From NCBI GenBank assembly GCA_041940305.1, contig JBGTSJ010000018.1:1-64000 (forward strand): 64,000 nucleotides of DNA. Direction: 5' to 3'. The stretch's first letter is position 1; the number at the start of each line of letters is the position of its first letter. The DNA comes from JBGTSJ01 sp041940305 (lineage in GTDB: Bacteria; Planctomycetota; Planctomycetia; Planctomycetales; Planctomycetaceae). Below the pieces are notes generated by a model. It was not told the DNA's origin. It searched no databases and was given only the letters and a program-made list of their open reading frames with translations. A program made the position numbers and the translations under genes. This document shows, one piece after another, positions 8,631 to 17,914 of this stretch.

Positions 8631-10808
8631 TCATGGGTTGTCACCTCGACCGCCTGCCTGCACTGGATCCGGTTCGGGCATGGAGCTGGCGGCTGGGATG
8701 ACTTTTGGGTTCAGGTCCCTGGGGTACACATCCGTCCGCGGACTCTGCTGGCGATCGGATCCGCGGACCACCTCCTCGCTGGCTAGTTGGAACAGATCGG
8801 CGACATTGAGGAATGCGATTTCGCTCTGATTGGTGTCCCCGGGCGTGATGCGACTGAGCGCGTTGAGCAGTGCTTTGCTGAAACGGCCATGGTGCACAGT
8901 GCCTCCTGCTGTCTCATCGCCGTTACACGCCTGGAGCAGTACGACACCGTGCGGCGCGTCGTCGAACTGCAGTAGGACGTTGGTCGCCATGGCATTAAAA
9001 TTCACCTTCCTGCGGGTCGGCGAGCGGTGGAGGTCCGCCAGCCCCGCGTGACAGGTATCCAGGATCACCACGACCTTGCACGGCAGTTGCTTGAAGACGC
9101 GCTTGAAGTGGATCCAGTCGAAGCGCGTCGCCTTCTGCCCGGCCCGCGAAGAAGCATCGTAGTCATGCGGAAGCAGAAAGTAATCGCCGCCAATCCCTTC
9201 CGCATGGCAGGCCACGATGATCAGCACGAGGTCTAGCGCGGTGGGCGATTCCGGTCGCGCGCCGGCCGCGTTGCCTTGCAGCCAATCCAGGCCATTGTGG
9301 AGCCCTTCTAATGTCGCTTCCTCATCCTGAAGCAGGCAGACCCTCACCCCCTGGCCGCAGTGCCCGGAGCGTTCCGTAAAGGCATCCATCAGAGCCTTGG
9401 CGTCGTTGGCGGCGCCGGGAAGGTCATAAGCGTCGTCCTCGTAGTCCGAGATCCCGATCGAGAGGATGAACAACCTGCGATCACGCAATGAGTCAAGCGA
9501 TGGAAGTTCCGTCTGATCGACCGGGGTCAACTCCGCCGTCTGGGGATCTTCAATGCGCGCCCAAACCACGGGGGCCGACACCTGATCAAAGTCGCTCGGT
9601 TTGTACATTACCTGTTCGGTCCAAGGGAGATCCGTGCCGCCCGGTCCAACCTTCGACCAGATGACGAAAATCAGTCCGATCAGAAGCAAGGCTGCCAGCA
9701 GGTAGCGAACGGTCCGCAGGCGCTTGCGCCGCGGCCGCTCCGGGACCGGTTCACTGACGGGGGACGCCGCGCGCGTCCACGTCCGCACGATTCTCAGGAC
9801 CTGTTCTCGGGGGAGTTGCGTCCCTCGCCAAGGAGAGCCGATCAAGGTATGGCCATGCCGACACCCGTCGTACCAGAGGTCATCGGGAGCCGGTTCGGTC
9901 GCGGTTTCGTCCTCGGCCTTCTGCAATTCAAGGGCCAGTGACTTCAGCGACAGCTTGCGGGTCCGATGCGTCATGAACCGCCACGACTGCCCTCCGCCGT
10001 CGGTGTAATCCGGCTGGGAATCCTTCTCGATGCCCACCAGCAGGTAGCCGTGGCCGGTGGGCGAATCCGAATCGGTCCAGGCGAGGCGAAACCAAACGGA
10101 ACTCCTGGGATTTCGGAGGATCAGCGCGGCCGATTCGCCGGGCACGCCGGGGAAGTTCATGGTCCAGCGCTCGGCGCATTGAACATCCAGCCGATACGTC
10201 TCTCGGTCTTCTCGCAGGTAGCTGCGCTCCCTGGTGAAATCGGGGTCCTTCTCCAGAATGCAGTCGACCGACGGATCGAGTCCTCGCTCAGCGCCGCGCC
10301 AGATCGCCGCAAACAGCCGGTTCCAGCCGGCAGCGAACTCTTTCCAGCAGAAGCGGCCGGCACTGTCGTCCGCATTTCGAAAGATGACGTGAAAGGTGAG
10401 CGCCAGCGATTGCTCGATCGGTACCGACTCCCGGTCCGGCATGACTCCTTCCCGCCAGGTGCCCGCATACTGAGCGGCGGCCCGCAGCGAGTCGGGCAAA
10501 GTTCGCCCCTGGAGCCGGGCCCGCACAAACTCGGCCGCCAGCATGTCGTCCAGTCCAGGCTCGTCCTGAACGAGAATGACCTCGACCTCCCCGGGGCCCT
10601 GCACGAATGCTTCGGGTCCCTGCTCCAGTGCCAGCAGCGCCAGTCCGCTCCGCATCTTTGCAGGAAAGTCGATGGGCCGAATCAGCAGTTCGCCGGGCGC
10701 AACGGATGCACCGATTGTCAGCAGGCCCCGTCGGGGCATGAGGGAGATCGGCCGAGCGACTTGCGTCGTACCATTCATCTGAGTATCGGGCATCTGCGAA
10801 GCTGGCAT
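8631..10808 (-). CDS. Caspase-like (C14) membrane protein with novel N-terminal module
   Basis: A 725-residue protein. The C-terminal third is a caspase-like domain beginning near residue 445 (RRLFILSIGISDYEDDAYDL). The presumed catalytic pair is His535 (VACHAEGIGG) and Cys586 (VILDTCHAG). One membrane segment (about residues 372-390) follows a cluster of Arg/Lys, which predicts a cytoplasmic N-terminal part and a periplasmic caspase domain. The N-terminal 350 residues are not a domain I can name with confidence; a stretch with EPGLDDMLAAEFVRARL is the most conserved-looking part. It lies 17 bases downstream of a second caspase-like gene on the same strand and is very likely co-transcribed. 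Bacterial relatives (orthocaspases) are generally Arg/Lys-specific peptidases; specificity here is unknown. Confidence 0.85.
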   Translation of the reverse strand: MPASQMPDTQMNGTTQVARPISLMPRRGLLTIGASVAPGELLIRPIDFPAKMRSGLALLALEQGPEAFVQGPGEVEVILVQDEPGLDDMLAAEFVRARLQGRTLPDSLRAAAQYAGTWREGVMPDRESVPIEQSLALTFHVIFRNADDSAGRFCWKEFAAGWNRLFAAIWRGAERGLDPSVDCILEKDPDFTRERSYLREDRETYRLDVQCAERWTMNFPGVPGESAALILRNPRSSVWFRLAWTDSDSPTGHGYLLVGIEKDSQPDYTDGGGQSWRFMTHRTRKLSLKSLALELQKAEDETATEPAPDDLWYDGCRHGHTLIGSPWRGTQLPREQVLRIVRTWTRAASPVSEPVPERPRRKRLRTVRYLLAALLLIGLIFVIWSKVGPGGTDLPWTEQVMYKPSDFDQVSAPVVWARIEDPQTAELTPVDQTELPSLDSLRDRRLFILSIGISDYEDDAYDLPGAANDAKALMDAFTERSGHCGQGVRVCLLQDEEATLEGLHNGLDWLQGNAAGARPESPTALDLVLIIVACHAEGIGGDYFLLPHDYDASSRAGQKATRFDWIHFKRVFKQLPCKVVVILDTCHAGLADLHRSPTRRKVNFNAMATNVLLQFDDAPHGVVLLQACNGDETAGGTVHHGRFSKALLNALSRITPGDTNQSEIAFLNVADLFQLASEEVVRGSDRQQSPRTDVYPRDLNPKVIPAASSMPEPDPVQAGGRGDNP

Positions 10809-10825
10809 GCGATGGATTCAGCCAG

Positions 10826-13219
10826 TTATGAACCGAAGTCTCTAACCTCGATTGGAAAGCTGCACATCACATAGCTGCCGATCAAGGGCAAATCACGTTG
10901 AGGATCACCGCGCGGGTAGCCGGTCGCCGCCGAAGTCAGCAGCCGGATGAGGGGACTGTCGTATGCATCTCCATCGCGCGTCAAAGTCGCCTCTTCAAAA
11001 CGGAATCTCTTCAGTCCTGCCCGGAATGCCTGGTCGCTGGACGGCGCCGCCGCAACGATGATCTGTTCGCAGCCCGTAAAGTCGTCGCCGATGACAATTT
11101 CAATTCGCTGCCGCTCGCCGGCGTGCTCGACATAGAGTTCCCGCCCCGAGCGAATCTGATTGGCGTAGTGCTCGAATTCGTAGTACGGAAAGATCGTGCT
11201 GACGTGGCAAGTGCTGTCGACGTACCAGATGGCGACGGAGAGCGGCTCCTGTTTCGTGGAGGGATTCCCGTTTCTGACGCTGATCCGCAGTGTGTCGCCC
11301 GGTTGGACGGCAGGCGGCGAGCCGTGCTCTGCGGTGAGCTCGACCTCGTTCCGGAACAATCGCACTTCCAGATACAGACCGGGGGTGTCCCGTTGCACTG
11401 AGCGGGCCGCGATCTCCATGAGGTTGTGCCCGCGGGCGATATCCCGCATCCGCTCCGACAATCGTTCGGCGAGCTGATCGTTCGCGGCGATGACAGGAAA
11501 CGTCTGGCCAGTCTTGACTCCCGCAGGATCCTCAAGATCGCATGTGGCCCCCGCCTTGCGGACAAATGCGCCAGCGGGCGTGGTCACTACGTCCCAGTCG
11601 AACGCCGTATCCTGCTCGACAATGTGAACTAGCGAGGTTAAGTCGAGGAAGGGCCGCAATGCCTGGTTCAGGGATTCAATCGCCTGGGCCGCCGCCGTCT
11701 CGGAATCAAACTTCTCCGCGGAGATGCGTACTCGCAGTCCGATGTCACCCGGTTCCGCCAGCAACAGTTCGCATCGAGATAGGTCGTCGAAGTCCGTCGC
11801 CGGCGGCACTCCGTCCCATTGAAACGGCTCTACATACGCCCCCAGCATGTCGGCTTCCGTGACACGGACGTAGCCGCTGCGCGCATCCGTCGTGTCGGCG
11901 GGACCTGTGGGGGGATAAACCGCTAGGACGCTGCCAGGCGAGATTCCATGAAGGAGGCCACCTGACAGTTGCAGCCTCCCGTCCTCGTGGCTCATCCGCA
12001 GGGGCCAGGGATTCGCCTCCCGGTCCCCTCCGAACACGTACCGCTGTAAGTCGGTTCCTTGCATGTCGGGTGTACTCGAATTCAGCCAGTGCCCGGGGTG
12101 CGTGGCGTACCGGTAGATCACATGTCGCAACAGATCTTCGTAGGTCAAATTGCGGCGCGTCGTCTCCAGGATCCGGGCCACGGTATACGACAGGCGCCCA
12201 TGATTCGCGGCATCCGCGGCATTGCGGAAACTCGGTCTGGGACTGTTGATCGCGACCTGCTCGGTCACTTTCAATTCGTAGGCCAGCTGATTCGATCGCG
12301 CCGCGTACAGCGCGACGACGCCTCGATGATCCGCAGCGCCGGCATCCAGCCAATCCGCTTCAATCACGGGTGATTCTGAATTGTGGGAACTGATACGCTG
12401 GACTCCCATCGACTCTGCCGGCAGGCGGCGCGTGCGCGTGCCGTCGCGCGTCATGGTGCCCGAATGGCAGGCATCGATCATCACGAACACGAAGGCATCT
12501 CTGTCGACAAGCTGCGAGAGCCAGTCTCGGATCTCGTCGTCGATGATGGCGTTCGGCACGCTCCGGCCATCGGTGCTGATTTCCGGCACGTCCATGGCCA
12601 TGAAAGTCTCGTCATATCCATCCGGCTCCGGATCGGCGTCCGACGGAGACGCATCGTGCTGCTGACTACCATGGCCGGCGAGTAGAATAAAGACGTACTC
12701 TCCCGGCTGAGTTGCCTCAATCAGCTCGGCAAATGCCTTATGGATATTGTTGCAGGTCGGCTCCTGTCGCGACGCCGTGTCCTCGCCAGGATAGAACCGC
12801 AGCGCACGCTGATAATCAGCGGCACTGGCCAGGACCTTGATTTTCTCTCGCTCAAATCCGAACTGTGTTCGCAGCAGATTGTGGTAAAGAGCGACATCGT
12901 TCGCAGGCCCCGGCAACTGCTGGCCTTTGAGGTGCGGATACGAACTGCACCCGATCAGCAGCGCACGGCCGGCGACTGAGACCGGAGGGGGCGCCGCAGA
13001 CTGCTCGTCGACAATCGACTCCGTTGGAGAGTCGGAGTCCGTGCCCGGCTCTGCCGCGGAATCATCGGGATCGGACGCGCCTCTGGCCCTGTCGGCCGGT
13101 GGCTGCCGATCGCCGGTGGCCATCTGGTATGCGGTCAGCGCCGCGGCAAAGACGAAGATCGCTCCTGCAACGCTCTTTACCATGAGATGGGCCCGCGAAT
13201 AGGTCCGTCTGATGGCCAC
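10826..13219 (-). CDS. Caspase-like (C14) protein with DUF4384-like C-terminus
   Basis: A 797-residue protein. An N-terminal membrane anchor (about residues 13-33, VAGAIFVFAAALTAYQ) is followed by a low-complexity acidic linker. The caspase domain starts at about residue 84 (GRALLIGCSSYPHLKG), with the presumed catalytic pair His183 (LLAGHGSQ) and Cys251 (MIDACHSGT). The C-terminal 230 residues resemble DUF4384, a beta-rich domain often attached to caspases and other surface proteins (LSVAIWYVDSTCHVSTIFP). The positive charges before the anchor predict export of the catalytic domain. First gene of a two-gene unit with another caspase-like protein, which suggests a substrate/activator relationship or a heteromeric complex; that part is inference. 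Confidence 0.88.
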   Translation of the reverse strand: MAIRRTYSRAHLMVKSVAGAIFVFAAALTAYQMATGDRQPPADRARGASDPDDSAAEPGTDSDSPTESIVDEQSAAPPPVSVAGRALLIGCSSYPHLKGQQLPGPANDVALYHNLLRTQFGFEREKIKVLASAADYQRALRFYPGEDTASRQEPTCNNIHKAFAELIEATQPGEYVFILLAGHGSQQHDASPSDADPEPDGYDETFMAMDVPEISTDGRSVPNAIIDDEIRDWLSQLVDRDAFVFVMIDACHSGTMTRDGTRTRRLPAESMGVQRISSHNSESPVIEADWLDAGAADHRGVVALYAARSNQLAYELKVTEQVAINSPRPSFRNAADAANHGRLSYTVARILETTRRNLTYEDLLRHVIYRYATHPGHWLNSSTPDMQGTDLQRYVFGGDREANPWPLRMSHEDGRLQLSGGLLHGISPGSVLAVYPPTGPADTTDARSGYVRVTEADMLGAYVEPFQWDGVPPATDFDDLSRCELLLAEPGDIGLRVRISAEKFDSETAAAQAIESLNQALRPFLDLTSLVHIVEQDTAFDWDVVTTPAGAFVRKAGATCDLEDPAGVKTGQTFPVIAANDQLAERLSERMRDIARGHNLMEIAARSVQRDTPGLYLEVRLFRNEVELTAEHGSPPAVQPGDTLRISVRNGNPSTKQEPLSVAIWYVDSTCHVSTIFPYYEFEHYANQIRSGRELYVEHAGERQRIEIVIGDDFTGCEQIIVAAAPSSDQAFRAGLKRFRFEEATLTRDGDAYDSPLIRLLTSAATGYPRGDPQRDLPLIGSYVMCSFPIEVRDFGS

Positions 13220-13510
13220 GGTGAACTCCGGGCCACCTGTGACTTTAGACGTCTGCTCTTCAGGGGATTAAGCGCCGTTCTGGTATTCCTTAATCCTATC
13301 CGCGAGTTCGGCGGTTATCAAAAGTCGGGGGTTGCCCAGCGAGAGCTGGCAGAAGATTAAGCCATCGCCGACCGATCCTGATGCCCGTACCCCACTCCGC
13401 AGACGCGGATTGGAAGAGCCTACCGCAGTACGGCGCAGCGACAGGATAATGTGATCGAGTCGACCCTTGAGGGCGAGAACGCCAGTCGTTCCATGGAATA
13501 CGATTGACAC

Positions 13511-13831
13511 ATGCAGGCGAACGGGAAAATGCCCAAGAGTCAAATTCCTCTCCATCCGCGACACGACCCTTCGCATCCACTGCTCCACGAATTGGTGCGA
13601 GTTCGTCTGCAGACGGGACCCGACACCGGATTTGACGCCCTGCTGACTCGGGTGCCGGGAATCGGAGAGGAGATCAATCGCGAAGATCAAAGCTGGCAGG
13701 TCACGCGGGTGCAACACGAGCCTGTTAATGATGATGGCCGAGCCCGCTTTGGTTGGCACGCCTTCGTGGACGCCATTCTGGTCCCTCCTGATCCAGAGCC
13801 ACCGCGGCGGCAGCGCAAGAGTCGCCAGTGA
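13511..13831 (+). CDS. Hypothetical protein (106 aa)
   Basis: A plus-strand frame of 106 residues, ATG at 13511. It has a polar N-terminus, a central part with LQTGPDTGFDALLTRVPGIG, and a basic tail (PEPPRRQRKSRQ). A longer minus-strand frame (13268-13759) overlaps it, but its composition looks like a shadow. I prefer the plus frame for its protein-like alternation and its start position. No family recognised, and no signal peptide or membrane segment. Moderate confidence only. Confidence 0.5.
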   Translation: MQANGKMPKSQIPLHPRHDPSHPLLHELVRVRLQTGPDTGFDALLTRVPGIGEEINREDQSWQVTRVQHEPVNDDGRARFGWHAFVDAILVPPDPEPPRRQRKSRQ

Positions 13832-13928
13832 CTCGGAACGATCACCGCCGCCGAATCAAGAATGGATCGCGTCACGTCTCAGACTCGTCGTGCACAGATC
13901 GCCGCAACGTCGCGATCCGTCCTCCACT

Positions 13929-14630
13929 TCAGTCCCGAAGCTGCTCTCGCAACTCGTCCATCTCACCTCGCAACGTTCGCAGTTCATTCCGAAGCTCTTC
14001 TAGTTGGCCGAAGATGTGCTGCAACTCGCCCGGTGGAGACGGGTGGTGCTCCCGCTCGATCTCCTCAGCCTGCAGCATGAGGTGTTCGGCGAGTTCGTGC
14101 TCGCCGGCCGCATGGAGGTGCTCGGCTGCTGCACGGAAGTGGCGAATTCGCTCGGCCATCTCACGTTCCGGTGGCTGCCGGCGGCGGACAGCCGACTCGT
14201 CGTGCTCGATCTCGGACCGGCGTTGCTCACGCTCGGCATGAAGAGCCTGCAGTTCGGCTTCGTGATCGGCAATCCGCTGATCGAGTTCCTCAATCTCAGT
14301 CTCGGCCGTCCACTCTCGCTGTTGCTGACGCCACTCTCGCCGTGAGTGACGTTGGGATTCCAGCAAGTCCCCGAGTTCGTCCAGCAAAGCGTCGAACCCG
14401 GATGCCCGCTCTTGCGACGGCTCGCGGTTCCGCTCCGCCAACTCCTCCAGTTCATTCGCTTCATCCCACAGGGACTCAGCTTCCTCCACCCGCCCCTGTT
14501 CCTCCAACTCCGTGGCTTCCTCCCGCAACGCCGCGGCCCGGTCTCGAAACGAGTCTCTGTCTGATCCGACTACGATCGAAGTATGGACGACCAGAAGAAA
14601 CGTCAGGCCGACACAGCGAGTTCGCATCAT
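13929..14630 (-). CDS. Secreted coiled-coil protein
   Basis: Starting at ATG 14630 (ribosome site AAAGGTGA six bases upstream), the gene encodes 233 residues. There is a short signal peptide (hydrophobic GLTFLLVVHTSIVVG), then an almost uninterrupted charged helical region rich in Glu, Arg and Leu with heptad spacing (for example EATELEEQGRVEEAESLWDE), indicating a long coiled coil. A further upstream GTG (14639) is possible but has worse spacing. No enzymatic motif. Many planctomycete genomes have such exported coiled-coil proteins of unknown function; a structural or periplasmic spacer role is a guess. It stands alone between a plus-strand hypothetical and a methyltransferase. Confidence 0.75.
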   Translation of the reverse strand: MMRTRCVGLTFLLVVHTSIVVGSDRDSFRDRAAALREEATELEEQGRVEEAESLWDEANELEELAERNREPSQERASGFDALLDELGDLLESQRHSRREWRQQQREWTAETEIEELDQRIADHEAELQALHAEREQRRSEIEHDESAVRRRQPPEREMAERIRHFRAAAEHLHAAGEHELAEHLMLQAEEIEREHHPSPPGELQHIFGQLEELRNELRTLRGEMDELREQLRD

Positions 14631-14914
14631 GATCGTCACCTTTCAGGAATAGTCGTTTACATGCGTTGAGATGAATGGTGAGGGCGCATGCCACACCGTT
14701 GCCGAAGAGTGCTTATTCAGTGGTGGCAAAGCCTTGATGACCCGCATCCACTTCGTGCCAGCTTGAGCAGTCGGGGGAACTGCCCGATGTCACGCGGACG
14801 GACCGAATGCCAGACAGTGGCGAACAATCGCTGGGAATGGCGGGCATCCTCCCACGCAACTCTTAGATAGAATACCCAATCACGAGCCTTCGGTTCGACT
14901 CAGAGATAAAGACC

Positions 14915-15541
14915 ATGCCCGTTCACGACCGCAACAGTTTTGAGAACCTGTACACCGGACAGCCGCGTTAGGAGATCGGCAAGCCGCAGACGGCGATACT
15001 TGAAGTGGCCGACCGGATCTCCGGCTCAGTGCTGGACGTCGGGTGCGGCACAGGCGAGAACGCCTTGTACCTTGCCAGCCGGAATCAAACCGTGACGGGC
15101 ATTGACTTCTTGGCCGAGCCGATTGACCTAGCCAAGCGAAAGGCTGCCGAGAGGGGCCTCACGGCGACGTTCCTGGTGCTGGATGCTTTGGCACTGAAGG
15201 AATTGCCTGAGGTGTTTGACTCGGCCATCGACAGCGGGTTGTTCCACGTCTTCGGTGACGAAGATCGGAGGCGCTACGTCGAGGGGCTGGCATCAGTCCT
15301 GAAGCCCGGAGGCCGGCTGTTCCTGCTGTGCTTCTCGGATGCCGAGCCGGGAGACCAGGGGCCTCGGAGGGTGAGTCGTCAGGAGATTGAGGACGCCTTC
15401 GGAGAGGGCTGGGTGATCGATTCCATCGAGCCGTCACGGTACGAGGTCCGGCCCGACCCGAATGACAGCAGTTTTCACGACGGTGGGCCGAAGGCGTGGT
15501 TTGTGGTGGCGAGGAGAACGGGGTCCGGCAGCGCCATGTAG
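14915..15541 (+). pseudogene. SAM-dependent methyltransferase with in-frame amber stop at codon 19
   Basis: The gene has a good start (ATG 14915) and an N-terminus FENLYTGQPR typical of a class I methyltransferase family. The next codon is TAG (14969-14971), where relatives carry Trp (the PPW-xIG-KPQ motif); TGG to TAG is a single change. After it the same frame is open to 15541 and contains motif I (VLDVGCGTGENALYLA), an acidic loop (GIDFLAEPI), motif post-I (DSAIDSGLFHVF) and KPGGRLFLLCFSD. Thus only the stop breaks it. A shortened protein of 178 residues could start at GTG 15005 but would lack the N-terminal helix that covers the SAM site. I read it as a recent pseudogene; readthrough is not excluded. 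Confidence 0.8.
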
Positions 15542-16053
15542 GTGACCTCGGGACTCGTAATAGAAGTTCCCGCCATTCCGTCTGCAACGGGGGATCGTCT
15601 GACCGGCAATTGTGATCATTGTGAGGCCATCTGATTGTCCGATGCGCGACACCCCGCCAGATCATCCCGGGCGCGGCATCCGAAGTGGCAGCGCGCGGTT
15701 TCGTCGATTGGCGAAAGAGTGCGATGGGGGAAGGGGTGGCCACTAGGGTTCGTTGAGAGCGATTCTGCACAGCACGCTTGTCCGCAACACACGTTGTCCA
15801 TGCGGCCCCGAAGTCTTGCACGGTAATTACCGTCGCAAGTTTGAAATACCGCGTTTTCTCGCGATTTTGCGATCAGGAATGAGAGCAATTGCGAACTTGG
15901 TTTGCCTCGCGTAAACTTCATTACCTTCGAGACTTGCAAGTCCTTGCTGAGTCGTGGCTTGCGCCTACCTGACGATCATTCGCCAGTGGAGCACACTGTC
16001 CCGTACTGTCCCAAATCCCGCCGGGGAGGGGCAGAATTCAGGAGCTGCACACC
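15542..16053. other. Non-coding interval with a palindrome shared with the first integrase locus
   Basis: About 510 bases without a credible gene. ACGGTAATTACCGT (15820-15833) is a perfect palindrome whose core matches the one at 288-301. It is flanked by further partial symmetry (TTGC before, CGCAA after). An AT-richer stretch near 15840-15930 contains TCGC-GATTTT-GCGA. This looks like the head end of a degraded integrative element, because an integrase remnant follows at 16054. Confidence 0.55.
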
Positions 16054-16305
16054 ATGGCGCGTCGCAAGAGTCCTCCCGCCTACAGCCGGCACAGCGGCAC
16101 CAACCTGGCCCGTGTGCACATCGACGGGAAGGTCCACTACCTGGGCGAGTACGGGAGCTCGGAGAGCAAGGCCTGCTACTCGGAACTGGTCGCCGAATGG
16201 CTGACTGAGCAGGGGACGGACTTCCGCAACTGCCCGCGGCTGAGCGTCGCAAAGGTAGCCGTCGAGACGCAATCCGACCCACGGAACAACGGGCGTCTCA
16301 GTTGA
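16054..16305 (+). pseudogene. Integrase N-terminal fragment
   Basis: The first 70 or so residues (motif YLGEYGSSESKACYSELVAE) match the N-terminal domain of the tyrosine recombinase at 329-1516 (there YLGPYGTEVSRNEYDRLIGE) and the start context is similar. The frame ends after 83 codons with no core-binding or catalytic domain, and no catalytic motif appears downstream in any frame. It is therefore a truncated copy of a related but diverged integrase. Confidence 0.75.
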
Positions 16306-16402
16306 TCGTCGCCGTGGCGATCACACACCGGAGCTACCGCGCTGCCCACCCCATAGGCGCGGGGCATCATCCGACCACCGTGGCCGGAATCGATGCTCTG
16401 CC

Positions 16403-17301
16403 ATGCGCGCTGACGTCGCTGCCGCCCCCCTGCTGGGGAAGCGACGATGCCGACTGCTACGACACAACGACGTAAGCTGCGCGCTGCAGCAATCCCGGCT
16501 GTTGAGCCGGAGGAATCGCAGGCCGATCCGCTGCTGCTGGTCGGCAGAAACGGAGCAGGCTATTGGTCCCCCACGTTGGGCAGTGGAAGCAATCCACAGT
16601 CGACCTGATTGGCCAGGCATTCGCCAGTTGGCGGGGGTCGTGGAAGTGCCTGTCCTGCGCGCTGACGGATCAATTCTGTCGACTCCCGGAACAACGTCCC
16701 TTTCCGCGGTGACACTCCGCGGCGCGCATGCACTATCCGCCTGGAGACGCCGTTCGAGCGTCCTGAAGAGCGGGAGGACTTCCGGCAACCCCGGCTGCTG
16801 ACGCACGCGATGGCCAATCGTGGGCGGCTGTTGGCCGCAGCGCTGGTCTGCTTGAGGGCGTTCGTCGTGGCTGGCAGACCGCAGCCGAGCACCCGGTTGG
16901 TGCCGTGGGGCTCGTATGACGGCTGGTTGGATCTAATCCGGGGCTGCTGTGTCTGGCTCGGGCTGGGCGACCCTGGGGAAGCCCGTGCTTCGGGCCAGCT
17001 CGACACGGCTGACGGCGATGCGATTCGCATGCTGTTCGCGGGCTGGCAGGAACTGGACCCGCACGGGACCGGGCTGACCGTGCGCGAGTTGATCCAGCGC
17101 GTGGACGGACCCGACGCATACGGGCGTAGGGCCGGCATCCTGGAAGCGCTGCGGGAGATTACGGACTGCCCACCGGGGGGGCGACTGGACAACCGCAAGA
17201 CGGGAACTGCCCTGCGGAAGTACAGGGGGCGGGTGATAGGAGGGCTGACGCTGACGTCCCAAGGCGCACAGCGTGGCATCCAACGCTGGCTTATTCGCTG
17301 A
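16403..17301 (+). pseudogene. Remnant of an element primase/helicase-type protein
   Basis: Two coherent pieces in different frames. At about 16573-16690 the frame encodes RPDWPGIRQLAGVVEVPVLR and then ADGSILSTPG, which I recognise from primase/DUF927-like proteins of phages and integrative elements. From 16810 to 17301 a second frame of 163 residues (PWGSYDGWLDLIRGCCVWLG, later LTVRELIQRVDG and RKYRGRVIGG) matches the C-terminal region of the same kind of protein. The NTPase core that should lie between them is missing, so a deletion plus frameshift is inferred. The 163-residue part could still be expressed, but is not expected to be functional alone. Confidence 0.6.
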
Positions 17302-17368
17302 CGAACTATTGCTGTGGAATGATCCACAGCGGGAAGGAATCGGGAAGGCCGCCACTGGCCAGTCGCGC

Positions 17369-17501
17369 GGGAGGGTCAGGAGACACGGAAGGGTCAATTT
17401 ATCTCCCTTAGCGATGGCGCAAAACGGACATGTACATGCAAATTGATGCATATGGGAACGGGACCTAACACACCCTCCCAACTCTCCTGACCCTCCCAAC
17501 T
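17369..17501. repeat. Inverted and direct repeat cluster
   Basis: A perfect 15-base inverted repeat, GGGAGGGTCAGGAGA (17369-17383) and TCTCCTGACCCTCCC (17483-17497), encloses 99 bases. The sequence CCCTCCCAACT occurs twice in direct orientation (17473-17483 and 17491-17501). The enclosed stretch has a small AT-rich part with ATGTACAT and ATGCA...TGCAT. Its place between a primase remnant and a small basic-protein gene suggests an element origin or recombination site; unproven. Confidence 0.6.
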
Positions 17502-17572
17502 GGCAAACCATCCGGCGCGCCCACCCCCCACCACCAAACTCCCGCCAGGAAGCGCCAAGCGGAAGACCAGAA

Positions 17573-17914
17573 GTGGTCGAACTTCGAAAGCGGCGAGCGA
17601 CCAGGGCGAAGGGTGCTGCACCGGAACGAAAGTCACCCAACGTGGCGGCGCAGCCGAAGCCGAGACGCAGAACGCCACAGCTTCAGGCCGAGGAGCGGAT
17701 CAGCCCCTTGTCCAATCTGCTGAACGAACTCGGCATCGACAGGAGTGATCTGCTTCCGATCACCAATGGCGACTTGAGGCGAATTGCCGAGGTCGATCTT
17801 CCGACGATGCACGGCTGGCTCTACCTCAACAGATCACTTCCCGACGAAGCGATGCATAAGCTGAGGGAACACTTCCGCCGCTTGGACAGGGAGCGGAAAG
17901 TTGATGAATGTTGA
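17573..17914 (+). CDS. Small basic hypothetical protein
   Basis: 113 residues. The N-terminal 45 are very basic and disordered-looking (KRRATRAKGAAPERKSPN). The C-terminal 65 are predicted helical (SNLLNELGIDRSDLLPITNG ... MHGWLYLNRSLPDEAMHKLR) and could form a helix-turn-helix-like fold. No family recognised. It follows the repeat cluster of the decayed element, so a DNA-binding role in that element is plausible but unsupported by a clear motif. Confidence 0.5.
   Translation: MVELRKRRATRAKGAAPERKSPNVAAQPKPRRRTPQLQAEERISPLSNLLNELGIDRSDLLPITNGDLRRIAEVDLPTMHGWLYLNRSLPDEAMHKLREHFRRLDRERKVDEC

Noticed and set aside
13268..13759. Minus-strand open frame of 163 residues
   Set aside because: It overlaps the plus-strand frame 13511-13831, whose composition looks more protein-like, and has no ribosome site or motif.
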